A stretch of 64,000 nucleotides of DNA from Cryoendolithus antarcticus (Eukaryota > Ascomycota > Dothideomycetes > Cladosporiales > Cladosporiaceae): positions 62,001 to 126,000 of the forward strand of contig NAJO01000023.1 in the NCBI GenBank assembly GCA_002077065.1, written 5' to 3'. The position numbers and the translations under genes are program-made. Position 1 is the first letter of the stretch. The number at the start of each line of letters is the position of its first letter. Under the pieces are notes generated by a model. It saw only the letters and a list, made by a program, of their open reading frames with translations, was not told where the DNA came from and made no database searches. Below are positions 56,301 to 64,000 of the stretch, one piece after another.

Positions 56301-56809
56301 AACTGCGGCTGAGTGGGCTTGGGGATCACCTCCTCCGCTGCTTTGGCTGGCGCATTGGCTTGCAGAGAAGGCGACTGCATCTTTGCGGAAATATTGGCTA
56401 GCGGTTGTCGCTGGTCCTGCTTTTGCGGCGACAGATATGTGCCCGAAGACGTACGTGAGGGGTCCCGCTCTGAGACCATCCTGCCCTCCTGTCTTGCAGT
56501 CCGTAAACGGTCCCGGTGAGTTGTACCGGTCTGGTCTTTTCTTACCCTGGTTCCAGAAGGTCTGTCTTCCAACGGCGAGCGCTCGGGTAGAATGCGGGTG
56601 ATCGGACTCGTGTCCTCGTTTCCCGGATCAGGCGAAGGGGAGACAGATCCGGCTTGGGCGAGTGAAGCAGCTGTGTGGCGAAAGGGTGGTGTATGCGCGG
56701 CGAGTGTGTTCAGAGGCTTGAAGGTACCCCGAACAGGTGATCGCTGCTTCGGCTCAGACATCCAGTCATCACATTGAGCTTTCATGTCACTTCGCGGCGC
56801 GGGCGTCAT
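53345..56809 (-). CDS. SNF2-family DNA translocase, Uls1/Ris1-like, 1154 aa
   Basis: Single exon from the ATG at 56809. The N-terminal 400 residues are disordered with CDK-type SP/TP sites and a VVDLTQ motif near 270 that could bind SUMO. The SNF2 N-lobe (about 400-680) has LLPHQVEGVKWM, GGILADDMGLGKTVQ (Walker A), LILDEAHTIKN (DEAH box) and LTGTPMQNNLDE. Between the lobes a CDVC...CEDC pair and a long acidic insert replace a full RING. The C-lobe (about 930-1080) has KTIVFSQFTSMLDLI, VRYDGSMRP, SLKCGSLGLNLTAAS and EEQAIDRVHRLNQ. The layout is that of Uls1/Ris1 and S. pombe Rrp1/Rrp2, translocases that strip sumoylated proteins or Rad51 from DNA. Which of these it is cannot be settled here. 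Confidence 0.9.
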   Translation of the reverse strand: MTPAPRSDMKAQCDDWMSEPKQRSPVRGTFKPLNTLAAHTPPFRHTAASLAQAGSVSPSPDPGNEDTSPITRILPERSPLEDRPSGTRVRKDQTGTTHRDRLRTARQEGRMVSERDPSRTSSGTYLSPQKQDQRQPLANISAKMQSPSLQANAPAKAAEEVIPKPTQPQFGTASPLRNPLQKKKPDPFFVPQVRTTYQRSPPVASSAVQRNVAPPVAVENRAFYLPGQVPRPVNPPNATTQRAPAPVFSSLGPKTTYRPFVPPRQVVDLTQKDDDEDRFDPDAAIRAESRSFGAADPYLYVDSAQASENLKNLLEGAFDDEEEKSNTRLRTRAAKKATKEADKQAKGLAAQLAALEVKDSKKDEPKEDDAEEDEEDGTVEGLTVKLLPHQVEGVKWMIDKEIGQRKRNGVLPHGGILADDMGLGKTVQSVALLLTNPRPGPDAKPDFPKQNMPGKEVTKCTLVVAPLALIKQWEGEIKSKVTRSHAMKVLIHHGPSRTKSAAELKKYDVVITTYQILASEHAGSSLDKPGGPRIGCFGVHWYRLILDEAHTIKNRNAKSTQACYALEAWYRWCLTGTPMQNNLDELQSLIKFLRVKPYCEMSEWKNSITGPMKNGRGGIAMKRLQLFLQAFMKRRTKDILKKEGALNFGGKTDEDGKPKSGGMQIVKREVFTTECVFDDAEQEFYDRLSARAESRLKDIQESGKGDYIGALVILLRLRQACNHPHLIEAAMNKDKDALTTGSTQLGAQTPRKSKVDADEMDDLASLMGGVTVQNQSCDVCQADLSAQEAKSGAVRCEDCEEDLRVLRGKERKKKQEKRVKRESVKAEESRAAPARRNRKVLIDSDDEDDEGEWIAAGPERHIDYGRAGGTDDEDAEGGGDTLGSVDTGDGDSESPDSASEDDEESGPDSPIIANLAPSHKPAHKPSTKIRHLLRILHAETPKHKTIVFSQFTSMLDLIEPHMRHASIKFVRYDGSMRPDAREASLNSLKTDPKTRVLLCSLKCGSLGLNLTAASRVVIVEPFWNPFVEEQAIDRVHRLNQTVDVKVFRLTVLNTVEERILALQEKKRELAAAALEGGKTVGKLSMQDIMSLFRRDAEIGGTKEDVEFERRFGKESGVLHGERSQEGGLVSGVAGDAKGGGKAIRGEHAVFGRRW

Positions 56810-57230
56810 ATCAACAAACTGTTGCTGGGCACCGGATGTCGTTCTGCCTCAGGCAGAAACCAGACATCTGACCTCATCTCCCTGGTCCATACCATCATCT
56901 CGGTCACACTAATGGGCAACAATCACTCGAATCGATGTGTTTCACCAATGCTCCCTAGACGGCTGTAGCAAAGCGATCGCCCCTCTGCTACAATGAAGAA
57001 TGTAATTTCGTCACTACACGATCACAGGAAACTAGATCAGGGCAGAACACTCACTTTCACAATATAGCACATGCGTCGATGCATCTATGCGAGAGCTGGG
57101 TATGAGATGTAGCGATGAGACTATTGGTATGGCAAGTATAGTATTCCTCAATCTCTCACACTTCACAACGAGTGAGGTGCTCTCACTCCTGTCAGTCATG
57201 TCGCAGGTCGATCCCACTCATCTACCGCAC
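56810..57230. other. Intergenic, no gene seen
   Basis: Promoter of the SNF2 gene and 3' flank of the F-box-like pseudogene. Confidence 0.5.
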
Positions 57231-58453
57231 TCACTCCTCCATGTCCGACTCTGCATTCGCCGCCATCGTCAGGCCCGACATCTCACGGGAGAGCATGTCC
57301 ATATCCCACTGTGGTACTGCTTCCACCTCAGCCCGCCACTTCTCCTCAATGTCCATCCAGAGACGTCGATGGCCCTCTTCTTTGTTGCGTCGCCCTGGTC
57401 GTCTTCTGCTTCGCGCTTCAACGTCTTAGGTGCATCAACGAAATGATTGTCCGCGTTCATGCATTTGAGGTTGTCGGAGTTGTGGTGGCGCCTCCTCTCG
57501 ATGCTCCATTTCCTCGCGACCGCCCAAGTTTTGAGACCCACGAGCAATCGGCGATCGTACAGTGCGTACCGCTCTTCAAGACGAGCTTGGGCAAGGGTGT
57601 TTTCTTCTGATTTCGGAGTTCGAAGGGTCCTCTCGAATGCGCAACCATTGACGTGCAGACATGCTCTTGGCTTTGAGTGGCCTGTGGTGCACCGAGTAAG
57701 GATGTCCGCGAAAGGTCCAAGATCCTCCAAATCGTCGGGGTACCAAGCCATGCAGCAGACCAAGTGAATTGAGGCAAGAAAATCATACTCGACATCGTAC
57801 CGTCGCAAGACCCGCTCACTCATTCCCGGTTGCGCCTTGGGCCAGCACTCCTCATAGCGCTTCTCGAACGGCTCCTGCACCTCGACCGAGACCCTCACCA
57901 GGTACGAGATTCGAGTCTCGCGGTGGTCCAGGATCAGTATTCCTGGGCGATCTGGGCTGTGCTCCGGAACCCCGAACTTCTCATTGCGTTTTCCGCTCCA
58001 CTTGCCAAGTCCTTTGGCGGACTGCACATTGTGCTCTATAAGGTACATGCGGCGCTCCGGCGTGGGATACAGACTGCGGTCAAGTTCTTCCCCTTCATAC
58101 GGCAGCCCGGCAAGTGAATCTGAATGGCGGATGACTAAAGTGAGGTTGAGCATTCGGAAGTACTTGTTATTGGGGTGTGAAGCTGGCGTATAAGGATGAT
58201 GCTCCAGCTAATCTTTGAGGCCCTGGGAATCGAATTCGTAGATGCGAGCACTGGTAACAACTCCAGCATCTTTCTCGGCTTATTCGCCTGTCCGCGAGCC
58301 GACCTCTTGATAGAGTTGACGACAAGTCCGGCCAAGGGGATGGATCTGCGTGTAGTTCCCGAGGGTTACCATGCCCTCGAGTGCGTGCGTGTAGTCGTAG
58401 ATATGGTTGCGAAGTTCACCAGGTAGATTCAGCAGGAAGCACTGTCCTGCCAT
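57231..58453 (-). pseudogene. F-box-like protein, disrupted copy
   Basis: The frame starts at the ATG at 58453 with MAGQCFLLNLPGELRNHIYD, the same F-box-like motif (LPGELRN-x-IY) as the two neighbouring copies, then GRTCRQLYQE. In-frame TAA at 58282-58280 (codon 58) and TAG at 58210-58208 (codon 82) interrupt a region that otherwise aligns with the paralogues (ARIYEFDSQGLKD before the TAG, where both paralogues have Trp). The frame then continues for over 280 codons. Near 57358 one base is missing relative to the paralogues: after KKRAIDVSG the frame shifts, while the family ending (EEKWRAEVEAVPQWD...) is intact in the next frame down to TGA at 57233-57231. Both stops can be explained by single C-to-T type transitions. 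An intron removing both stops is conceivable but its donor would be poor. Confidence 0.65.
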
Positions 58454-58755
58454 GACCAAGGGCAGCAGCGACTATTCGCGTGTGGGCGACACTCAGTTAA
58501 AGCGGAGATGAAAGTATATCCAAATACGCATCTCATTAGATGGTTTGGAGTTCTGCGGCAGTATCCGCTTTTCAACAATGAAGTGAAGTTGGGACGCACC
58601 TGCCACCCAAGGCAATGTCTGAGTGACCTCGTGCATTCGACTACTGCTAATCTAAAGAGCGTTCCTAGCATGCTGTGCAACATGCCAATGCGGCAAACTT
58701 GCACATCCATCCACTCCTGGCACTCGCTCTCGCCGCAAAGCCTTTCCCATGACCC

Positions 58756-59976
58756 TCAGTCCTCCGCAGCCGCCTTTTCCAACTCTATACTCGTCAGCCC
58801 ATCAGTCAGTACGTCTATATCCATAGCATCGTCCCACTGCGGAGTCTCTGCGACCTCGGCTCGCCACTGCTTCTCAATGCCCATCCCTGCAACGTCGATC
58901 GCCCTCTTCTTGCGCTCGTCCCTCGTGTCGTCCTCCGCTTCGCGCTTCCTACGAGGATTTCTCACTCCCTTGAAGCAATCCTCCATCGACTCCCAGCGTA
59001 TCCTCTCCAGCCAGTCTGCGTCTTGCATACTGCGCACCTCTGCGCATTTCAAGCTAACGAGAAGATTACGATCATATAGTTTGTGACGCTCCTCTGAATA
59101 CTGACGAGCGTAGACATTTTCACTGCCCCGAACCCCGGAGGTACAGACGCAATAATCTTTGAGAGGATCAGGCATACAAGCACAAGTCATACGAGCCCCG
59201 TAGATGCACCTCCAGAGAACCACGTTGCAGTCGTCGAAGTCGCGCTCTGCCTGGACGGGATACCTGTAGCGCTGGAACACATATCGTTTGATCCGAGCGA
59301 TGTAGTCGTGGCCAGGCTGTTTGAAGCGCTCTTGGAAGCTTGCGGGCATCTCTGCGGTCTGCTTGCGCGGCTTCGGCCAACAGAGATGGTAACGTTCGGG
59401 TTCCAGTAACTTCATCGTGAATCGCACGATATATTGGCACTTCGTACTACGGTGGTGTAGGTCCAGGTATCTTGGCAACCCAGGATCCGGCATACTGTCT
59501 TCGTTGTCCTTCTTGAAGTTCTCGGCGTTCCATCTGCCGACCTTCCACGTCTCCATGTTGCGCTCAAGCAGGCAAAGCCGGCGTTCGGAGATCGGGAGAT
59601 GAATCTCATAGTCGTCGTTCTTGTCGCCCTCGAGCGGCAACCCCGCAAGTGAGGTCGAAGGACGTGTGACAAGGTGCAGCTTCAAGAATCGTGGCTCAAG
59701 GTCGCTGTCCACGCAAGGATGCTGGTCAAGCCACTTGGCAATATCGCTGAAGTCGAAGTCAAACACCCAGGTCCTGACGTCGATGGCTGCATCAAGTGTT
59801 GCGTGTGCGGCAGTGTGAGAAGTGATCTCGAGGTGAAGTTGGCGGCATGTGTAGCCTAGAGGATGAGGTCTTGTGCGGTCCTTGATGACTTCGATGCCCT
59901 CGTTCAGGTGGATGCAGTCGTAGATGTTGTTGCGGAGCTCGCCAGGAAGATTTAGAAGGTGACAAAGACCCGCCAT
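58756..59976 (-). CDS. F-box-like protein, intact copy 2, 406 aa
   Basis: The start MAGLCHLLNLPGELRNNIYD at 59976 is chosen by homology with the other two copies; the frame extends 40 residues further to an ATG at 60096, giving a poor leader. The N-terminal F-box-like motif (about 8-50, including GYTCRQLHLEI) would be the Skp1-binding part of an SCF ubiquitin ligase. The rest contains the family blocks FDFDFSDIAKWLDQHP, LAGLPLEGD, ERRLCLLERN and the basic KREAEDD motif near the C-terminus followed by KKRAIDV. A cysteine-rich stretch (CACMPDPLKDYCVC) is particular to this copy. Substrate-recognition repeats are not recognisable. Such LPxELR-x-IY proteins are highly expanded and variable in Dothideomycetes. 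Confidence 0.75.
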   Translation of the reverse strand: MAGLCHLLNLPGELRNNIYDCIHLNEGIEVIKDRTRPHPLGYTCRQLHLEITSHTAAHATLDAAIDVRTWVFDFDFSDIAKWLDQHPCVDSDLEPRFLKLHLVTRPSTSLAGLPLEGDKNDDYEIHLPISERRLCLLERNMETWKVGRWNAENFKKDNEDSMPDPGLPRYLDLHHRSTKCQYIVRFTMKLLEPERYHLCWPKPRKQTAEMPASFQERFKQPGHDYIARIKRYVFQRYRYPVQAERDFDDCNVVLWRCIYGARMTCACMPDPLKDYCVCTSGVRGSENVYARQYSEERHKLYDRNLLVSLKCAEVRSMQDADWLERIRWESMEDCFKGVRNPRRKREAEDDTRDERKKRAIDVAGMGIEKQWRAEVAETPQWDDAMDIDVLTDGLTSIELEKAAAED

Positions 59977-60271
59977 GATCGGACGAGCTGTCGAGCCCAT
60001 GCGCATGCGGTGGCAAGGAAACGTGGGTGTGCAGTTGTGAGTGTCAACAAAGTGAGAGTCGCGTCGCGGTAGTGTTCTCGGTCTGCGCCGGAGCATCCGT
60101 CAGATCTCCCGTGAAGTGAAGTCGAGAGGCGGGTCGCCCCTTCCCTACCAAGTCGAAGGGCCGACGTCTACCTGGAACCTGGACAACGTAGACTGAAGCC
60201 ATTCACCACAAGCCAGTCTCGAGGGCACAGAAATTAGCCGCTACGCGTACAACTGCACCCTCCCGAAAAGC

Positions 60272-61441
60272 CTAGTTCAACGCCAATTCCCCAAAAGATT
60301 CCACCATGCGCTCGATGTCCCAACCCAAAGTCCCGTCGACCTCCCTTGCCAGCTCGCGCACAACTGCTTTTGTAGCGCGGCCATCGATCGTCAGGCAACG
60401 CGCCTTTCGCGATGCATGCTGATCATCCTCGGCTTCGCGCTTACATCCGAGCGAGTATGATGCCTGCTTCAGCGCTCGACTCTGGCGGGCTTTCTGACCC
60501 TCGATCGCTCCCCACGCAGTGACTATGCGCATCACGCTCGCATCATACACTCGGTAGCTTTCCTCGGTCGCCTTCCGCCACTCTGAAAACATAGATGGCC
60601 GTTCCTTGCAGAGGGGCCGGGTTTGGGGAATGACCGGTGCCAAACAAGTGTATATCGTGGATTGCATGTACTTATCCATAGCCTTGGTCAAAAGACCACA
60701 AATGCTCCAATCTCTCGACGAAAGCGTATGCAGTAAACGCCTCAGGCCATGTGCATAGTCGTGGACTGCCGCGCGTAGACTGCCGCGGCTGTTGGCGACG
60801 AAGCGCTTCACACTGTCATTGCGGGGCTTTGGCCAGGACGGCGAGCATCGGATTGTCTCTTGCATGTGCAGCGCCAGGGTCCCTATATACTGGGCCGCGG
60901 TTTCCTTGGTCTCAAGCCGGAAGCAGGTCAAGCGAGGGCTGACTTCTGACGTAACATAGTGGCTGGAGGTCTCAGAGCCAGGATCGTACTCGCAGAACTT
61001 CCATCTTCTATTGACGCACGCTCGGACGTTGAAATACATCCTAATCAATCGTCCGTCGGAGATCGCAAGCATGGACCGTGGGGAACCGCCTTCATCTTCA
61101 TTCTCGTACGGAAGGCCGATTCTCGAAGCGGAGGATAGTATGACTACATTCAATGCCAGGCGTCGGATTTTACCGGGCAGGGAGGGGTTTGACTCGAGCC
61201 ATGTTTCGACATGGCTGAAATCGAGATCGAATATCGTTGCGTGCACCGGTATAGCTGCGTCTGCGGCGCGCCCATTCGTGTGCGATGTAAGCTCAGTATT
61301 GAGCTGGCGACAAGTGCGACCTAGAGAATGGAGTCCAGTGCGGGCATTGATGATTGTGATGCCTTCTAGCGCGAGGACGCTGTCGTAGATCTCATTCCTC
61401 AGCTCCCCAGGGAGGATGAGCAGATTGCACAATGGTGCCAT
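60272..61441 (-). CDS. F-box-like protein, intact copy 3, 389 aa
   Basis: Single exon from the ATG at 61441: MAPLCNLLILPGELRNEIYD, then GRTCRQLNTEL, FDLDFSHVETWLESNP, RIGLPYENEDE, a central WPKPRND block and the terminal CKREAEDDQ motif with basic residues. It shares these in order with the two copies at lower coordinates on the same strand, spaced by about 300 bases each, showing tandem duplication. The middle part has diverged and lacks the cysteine cluster of copy 2. Presumed SCF adaptor with unknown target. Confidence 0.75.
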   Translation of the reverse strand: MAPLCNLLILPGELRNEIYDSVLALEGITIINARTGLHSLGRTCRQLNTELTSHTNGRAADAAIPVHATIFDLDFSHVETWLESNPSLPGKIRRLALNVVILSSASRIGLPYENEDEGGSPRSMLAISDGRLIRMYFNVRACVNRRWKFCEYDPGSETSSHYVTSEVSPRLTCFRLETKETAAQYIGTLALHMQETIRCSPSWPKPRNDSVKRFVANSRGSLRAAVHDYAHGLRRLLHTLSSRDWSICGLLTKAMDKYMQSTIYTCLAPVIPQTRPLCKERPSMFSEWRKATEESYRVYDASVMRIVTAWGAIEGQKARQSRALKQASYSLGCKREAEDDQHASRKARCLTIDGRATKAVVRELAREVDGTLGWDIERMVESFGELALN

Positions 61442-63493
61442 GTCTTATGGAGTGTTGACGGTCATGTAAGCTCAACTGAAGTGGCAGGAAGTGGACAGGT
61501 AGAAAAGCTGGAAGATCAAAGTATTTGTGTCATAGCGGGAAGCTCCGCCAACATCGATATAGTGAAGTCGAGGGCGCACCTGCCTCACCAAATGACAACA
61601 GAACGAAAGAGTGAATATTTATATTTACTAGAGGGCAGAAAGACTTACTGGCGGTGATGGCTGCATATGAATCCATCATCTGAGCAGACACTACAACTAT
61701 GGCACACCCGGTGTGTGGCCATCTCAGTGTCGGATGACAATGACTGCACCAGTCATGTAGATCCTACTGTAAGACTGTAGCGGACGAAAGTCACGGGGCA
61801 ATAGATCCACCCAAGTCGCCCTATGTTCGCCGCATGAAGGACTGTGGTGAGCCGAACAATGTTGGTGCATCGCCTCCAGCCTTGAGCATGAGGGTATTGA
61901 GGTCGTATCAGTGCGCTCTGGCCGTTGCAGCCGCTACACTCGTCGAGTTGCGCTGTGATTCCCATGAAATGTCCAAACCAAGTGTTTAGGAGGCCGTTGT
62001 GCTCGGCAATAGTTTAGTGCATGGCCTGATAGCACAGCCCTCAACACAGATCGTGCTAGGAGCAATCGGGGCCTGCAATCTCCAGACCCGGCCGGGGAAA
62101 CGCTGACGGTCCGCTTTTGTTAGGTCTTTGTTGGTACGACGCGTAGAGCGGTAGGTACCTGTAGCAGATGTCAGTAATGTATCACAGAGAATCGAATGCT
62201 GTGCAGCATGTCCTCCTCGATCAGGGCTGCGTTGCCGGGTAGCAGCGCCGAGAGGTGTGGTAGGCTGAGTTATGGAAGAAGGCACAGTGTCGTCAACCTC
62301 TGCGTTGGCTGGGTGTCGACGCTCAGGCCAGGTACGCCGATACCGCTGGACTCAGACAAGCAAACTTTGCATGAGGAAGGCTCGCAACGCCATTGTGAAG
62401 ACATTCGCCGGAACTGGACGAGGTTGGGTTCCGACCGAACATGGACTTGTCGTGCCATCCCACGCGCGCTGCATCCCATCACTTCAAGAGATCTTCGGTT
62501 GTGTGAATTGACACGATACCGTGCTGAATGCGTACACTTTCATATTTGCCCCCTTGCTGTCAATAGCAACTTAGAGGGAAGATCAAGTCGAGTCGCGTAC
62601 CGTACTGAACGAGGTCTTAAGTCTATAGAGTCTTCAGATATGACCCATGAGGTAGTGTCATTCGAGTACTGAGAAATTCGAGGCCACGCTTCAACGATGC
62701 GTGACGTACCCTGTGCTTCTAGATCAGGCACCAGCATGATAGAACAAAGAAACGCTTGTTCCGCAAGCAATTACCGTCGTCTGCATGTCTCTACCTCCCG
62801 CAATGTCAAAGACACCGCGGGCCAAAGACAGTTACAGCGATTGCTTGCCTCTTCCAGATCAATGTTGCCTTTGCAAGAAGCTTTAAGCTGCCCGATGTAC
62901 GCTCAGAAAGTGTGCTGTCAAGATCTCCCGTCCATCCAGACTTGCAAGCTGCGATTTTACGGTTCCTCATGGCGCAATATATACGTTGAATTTGATCTAG
63001 CAGGCTGGCGCAGTTCGGAACTGAGAATCGTGGGCCATGATGTGTGCAAAAGGCCTTGGAGACGCTGTCTATCAGGCTATACTCTTGCGCTGCCAACGCG
63101 TACGAAGAGGTTCTTAGTCGCTCGGGGGATCTCCAGACAAGCGAGCCGAAAGACTCCCCGAATCTCGCTCCAGCCTTCGAGTTGACAGGCATCACGCGGG
63201 GCAGGGCCAGTCTTCGAGGTACGGAAGCCAGCATGCTCGATTTCCAGCCGCAATGTAGCGGATCTGGGGAAGGTGCGCTCCAGGAGAGTCAACTTGGGTA
63301 TTGCTTAACGCTGGGTGTTGCTTGGGGCGACGCTAGAAGCTCGGTGTCTCGATCACGTGACGTACGCGTTCGAGATGTAAACTTTCACAAGCTCGACGGC
63401 AACACCAACGCCATTGTGAACACAACGCGCTGGTGAAGTGCCGGGATTGGTGAAACCGACGACTTTCACGTGTGTCGACATCCCGCTTCGCGC
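61442..63493. other. 2.05 kb without a supported gene
   Basis: Upstream of F-box-like copy 3. Frames of 130-160 codons at 62.2-63.2 kb overlap on both strands, are rich in Arg, Ser and Cys and show no domain, so they are not called. Confidence 0.4.
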
Positions 63494-64000
63494 ATGAGAT
63501 CGCCCTCGCGTGCTCAACTTCCGTCGCCGAGCTTCACCACACTCTCTTCGAGTGTGCACATCGATCAGCAGCGTCGCTACACTTGCGCTATTGCTAGAAT
63601 GATGAAGACTACGAAGAAGAGACGCCATCGCAACGCGCTGCCGCCGTGGTCTGAGAACAAATCCGCCGAGGAAGATGGTATGGAACCAAACTCAAACTTC
63701 AAGAGCGACAATACTTCCGCTGGTTCCATGGGTGTGGTTGCCACTCCGACGCGATCGCCCTCGCTGCGCCGTGCTGCCGTACCTCGTCAACTTGCAGACT
63801 CAATGACTGCGCCAGCGCTCTCGGACTCCTTCCAGGAAGAAGATGCGATTCAAGACTTCACCACTCGACCGGACTCCATGAGCGACTCGAGTGGAGGAGG
63901 CGGGTGGGAGGTAGTGCCCGTGAGGACTCGGCAAAGACGCAGCGACTTCGATTTGCAACGAACTTCATCAAGCCCGCTAAAGGCTCGCAACGACGACCTC
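63494..64000 (+). CDS. Hypothetical protein, partial (runs off right edge)
   Basis: The frame is open from an ATG at 63494 to the window end. ATG codons at 63599 and 63602 (MMKTTKKRRHRN) are equally good starts and would remove a 35-residue Ser-rich leader. The visible 169 codons encode a disordered, charged N-terminus with a KKRRHR basic signal, SP/TP sites (TPTRSPSLRR, SSSPLK) and a GGGGWEVVPVR segment. No family can be assigned from this part. Confidence 0.6.
   Translation, partial: MRSPSRAQLPSPSFTTLSSSVHIDQQRRYTCAIARMMKTTKKRRHRNALPPWSENKSAEEDGMEPNSNFKSDNTSAGSMGVVATPTRSPSLRRAAVPRQLADSMTAPALSDSFQEEDAIQDFTTRPDSMSDSSGGGGWEVVPVRTRQRRSDFDLQRTSSSPLKARNDDL

Larger units (their letters stand above)
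57231..61441 (-). repeat. Tandem array of three F-box-like paralogues
   Basis: Three same-strand copies (57231-58453, 58756-59976, 60272-61441) separated by about 300 bases. They are clearly homologous at protein level but diverged, so the duplications are not recent. Confidence 0.8.

Noticed and set aside
59977..60096. 40-residue N-terminal extension of F-box-like copy 2
   Set aside because: The other two copies start at the methionine directly before the F-box-like motif, and the extension is basic, Pro/His-rich and unlike a leader.
62196..63234. Open frames of 140-160 codons on both strands
   Set aside because: Mutually overlapping, no recognisable domain and coding-unlike composition.

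Overview
The window is filamentous ascomycete (Pezizomycotina) nuclear DNA. Genes are compact, most introns are 43-110 nt with GTRNGT donors and CTRAC-type branch points, and the content is typically fungal: a copper-fist regulator, an ERT1/AcuK-type gluconeogenesis regulator, a GH7 cellulase with a CBM1, an NRPS-like reductase, a HET-domain protein and a filamentous-fungus-type CDK1. A saprobic or plant-associated Dothideomycete would fit, but the class is a guess. No mobile element, rRNA, tRNA or CRISPR array was recognised. Exon boundaries below were set by hand from splice signals and frame continuity.

Layout. 0-1.3 kb: two small tetraspan MARVEL-like membrane proteins, the first cut by the window edge. 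1.7-3.6 kb: a ZZ-type zinc finger fused to a D-amino-acid-oxidase-type flavoenzyme, preceded by a dense cluster of ACGT-core motifs. 4.8-8.7 kb: a four-domain A-T-R1-R2 carboxylate reductase resembling fungal glycine betaine reductase. 9.4-12 kb: a large multipass membrane protein. 13.3-20.6 kb: copper-fist regulator, GH128-type glucanase, two small hypothetical genes, a GPI-type cysteine-rich surface protein and a GH7 endoglucanase. 21.2-25 kb: riboflavin kinase and the ERT1/AcuK regulator. 25-27.3 kb has no recognisable gene. 27.3-29.7 kb: a 13-exon MFS drug transporter. 30.6-35.6 kb: CDK1 and RAD4/XPC, divergently arranged.

36.4-45.5 kb looks like an accessory, possibly self/non-self, island: a HeLo/DUF7580-like helical protein divergent from a 1014-residue HET-domain protein, followed by a large fungal protein whose C-terminus resembles a HicA-type small fold. 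46.4-56.8 kb returns to housekeeping-type content: a disordered RD-rich protein, PP2A activator RRD1, a Myb-like nuclear protein sharing a 166-bp divergent promoter with RRD1, and a Uls1-like SNF2 ATPase. 57.2-61.4 kb is a tandem array of three F-box-like paralogues, one of them broken by two nonsense transitions and a frameshift. 61.4-63.5 kb has no convincing gene, and a hypothetical gene runs off the right edge.

Functional links: the cellulase, glucanase and surface protein point to plant or cell wall interaction. Copper fist and ERT1 are metabolic regulators. CDK1, RAD4, RRD1, the Myb-like protein and the SNF2 ATPase are genome-maintenance or cell-cycle genes. The best candidates for undescribed biology are the HeLo-like/HET pair with its HicA-like neighbour, the zinc finger-flavoenzyme fusion and the decaying F-box-like array.
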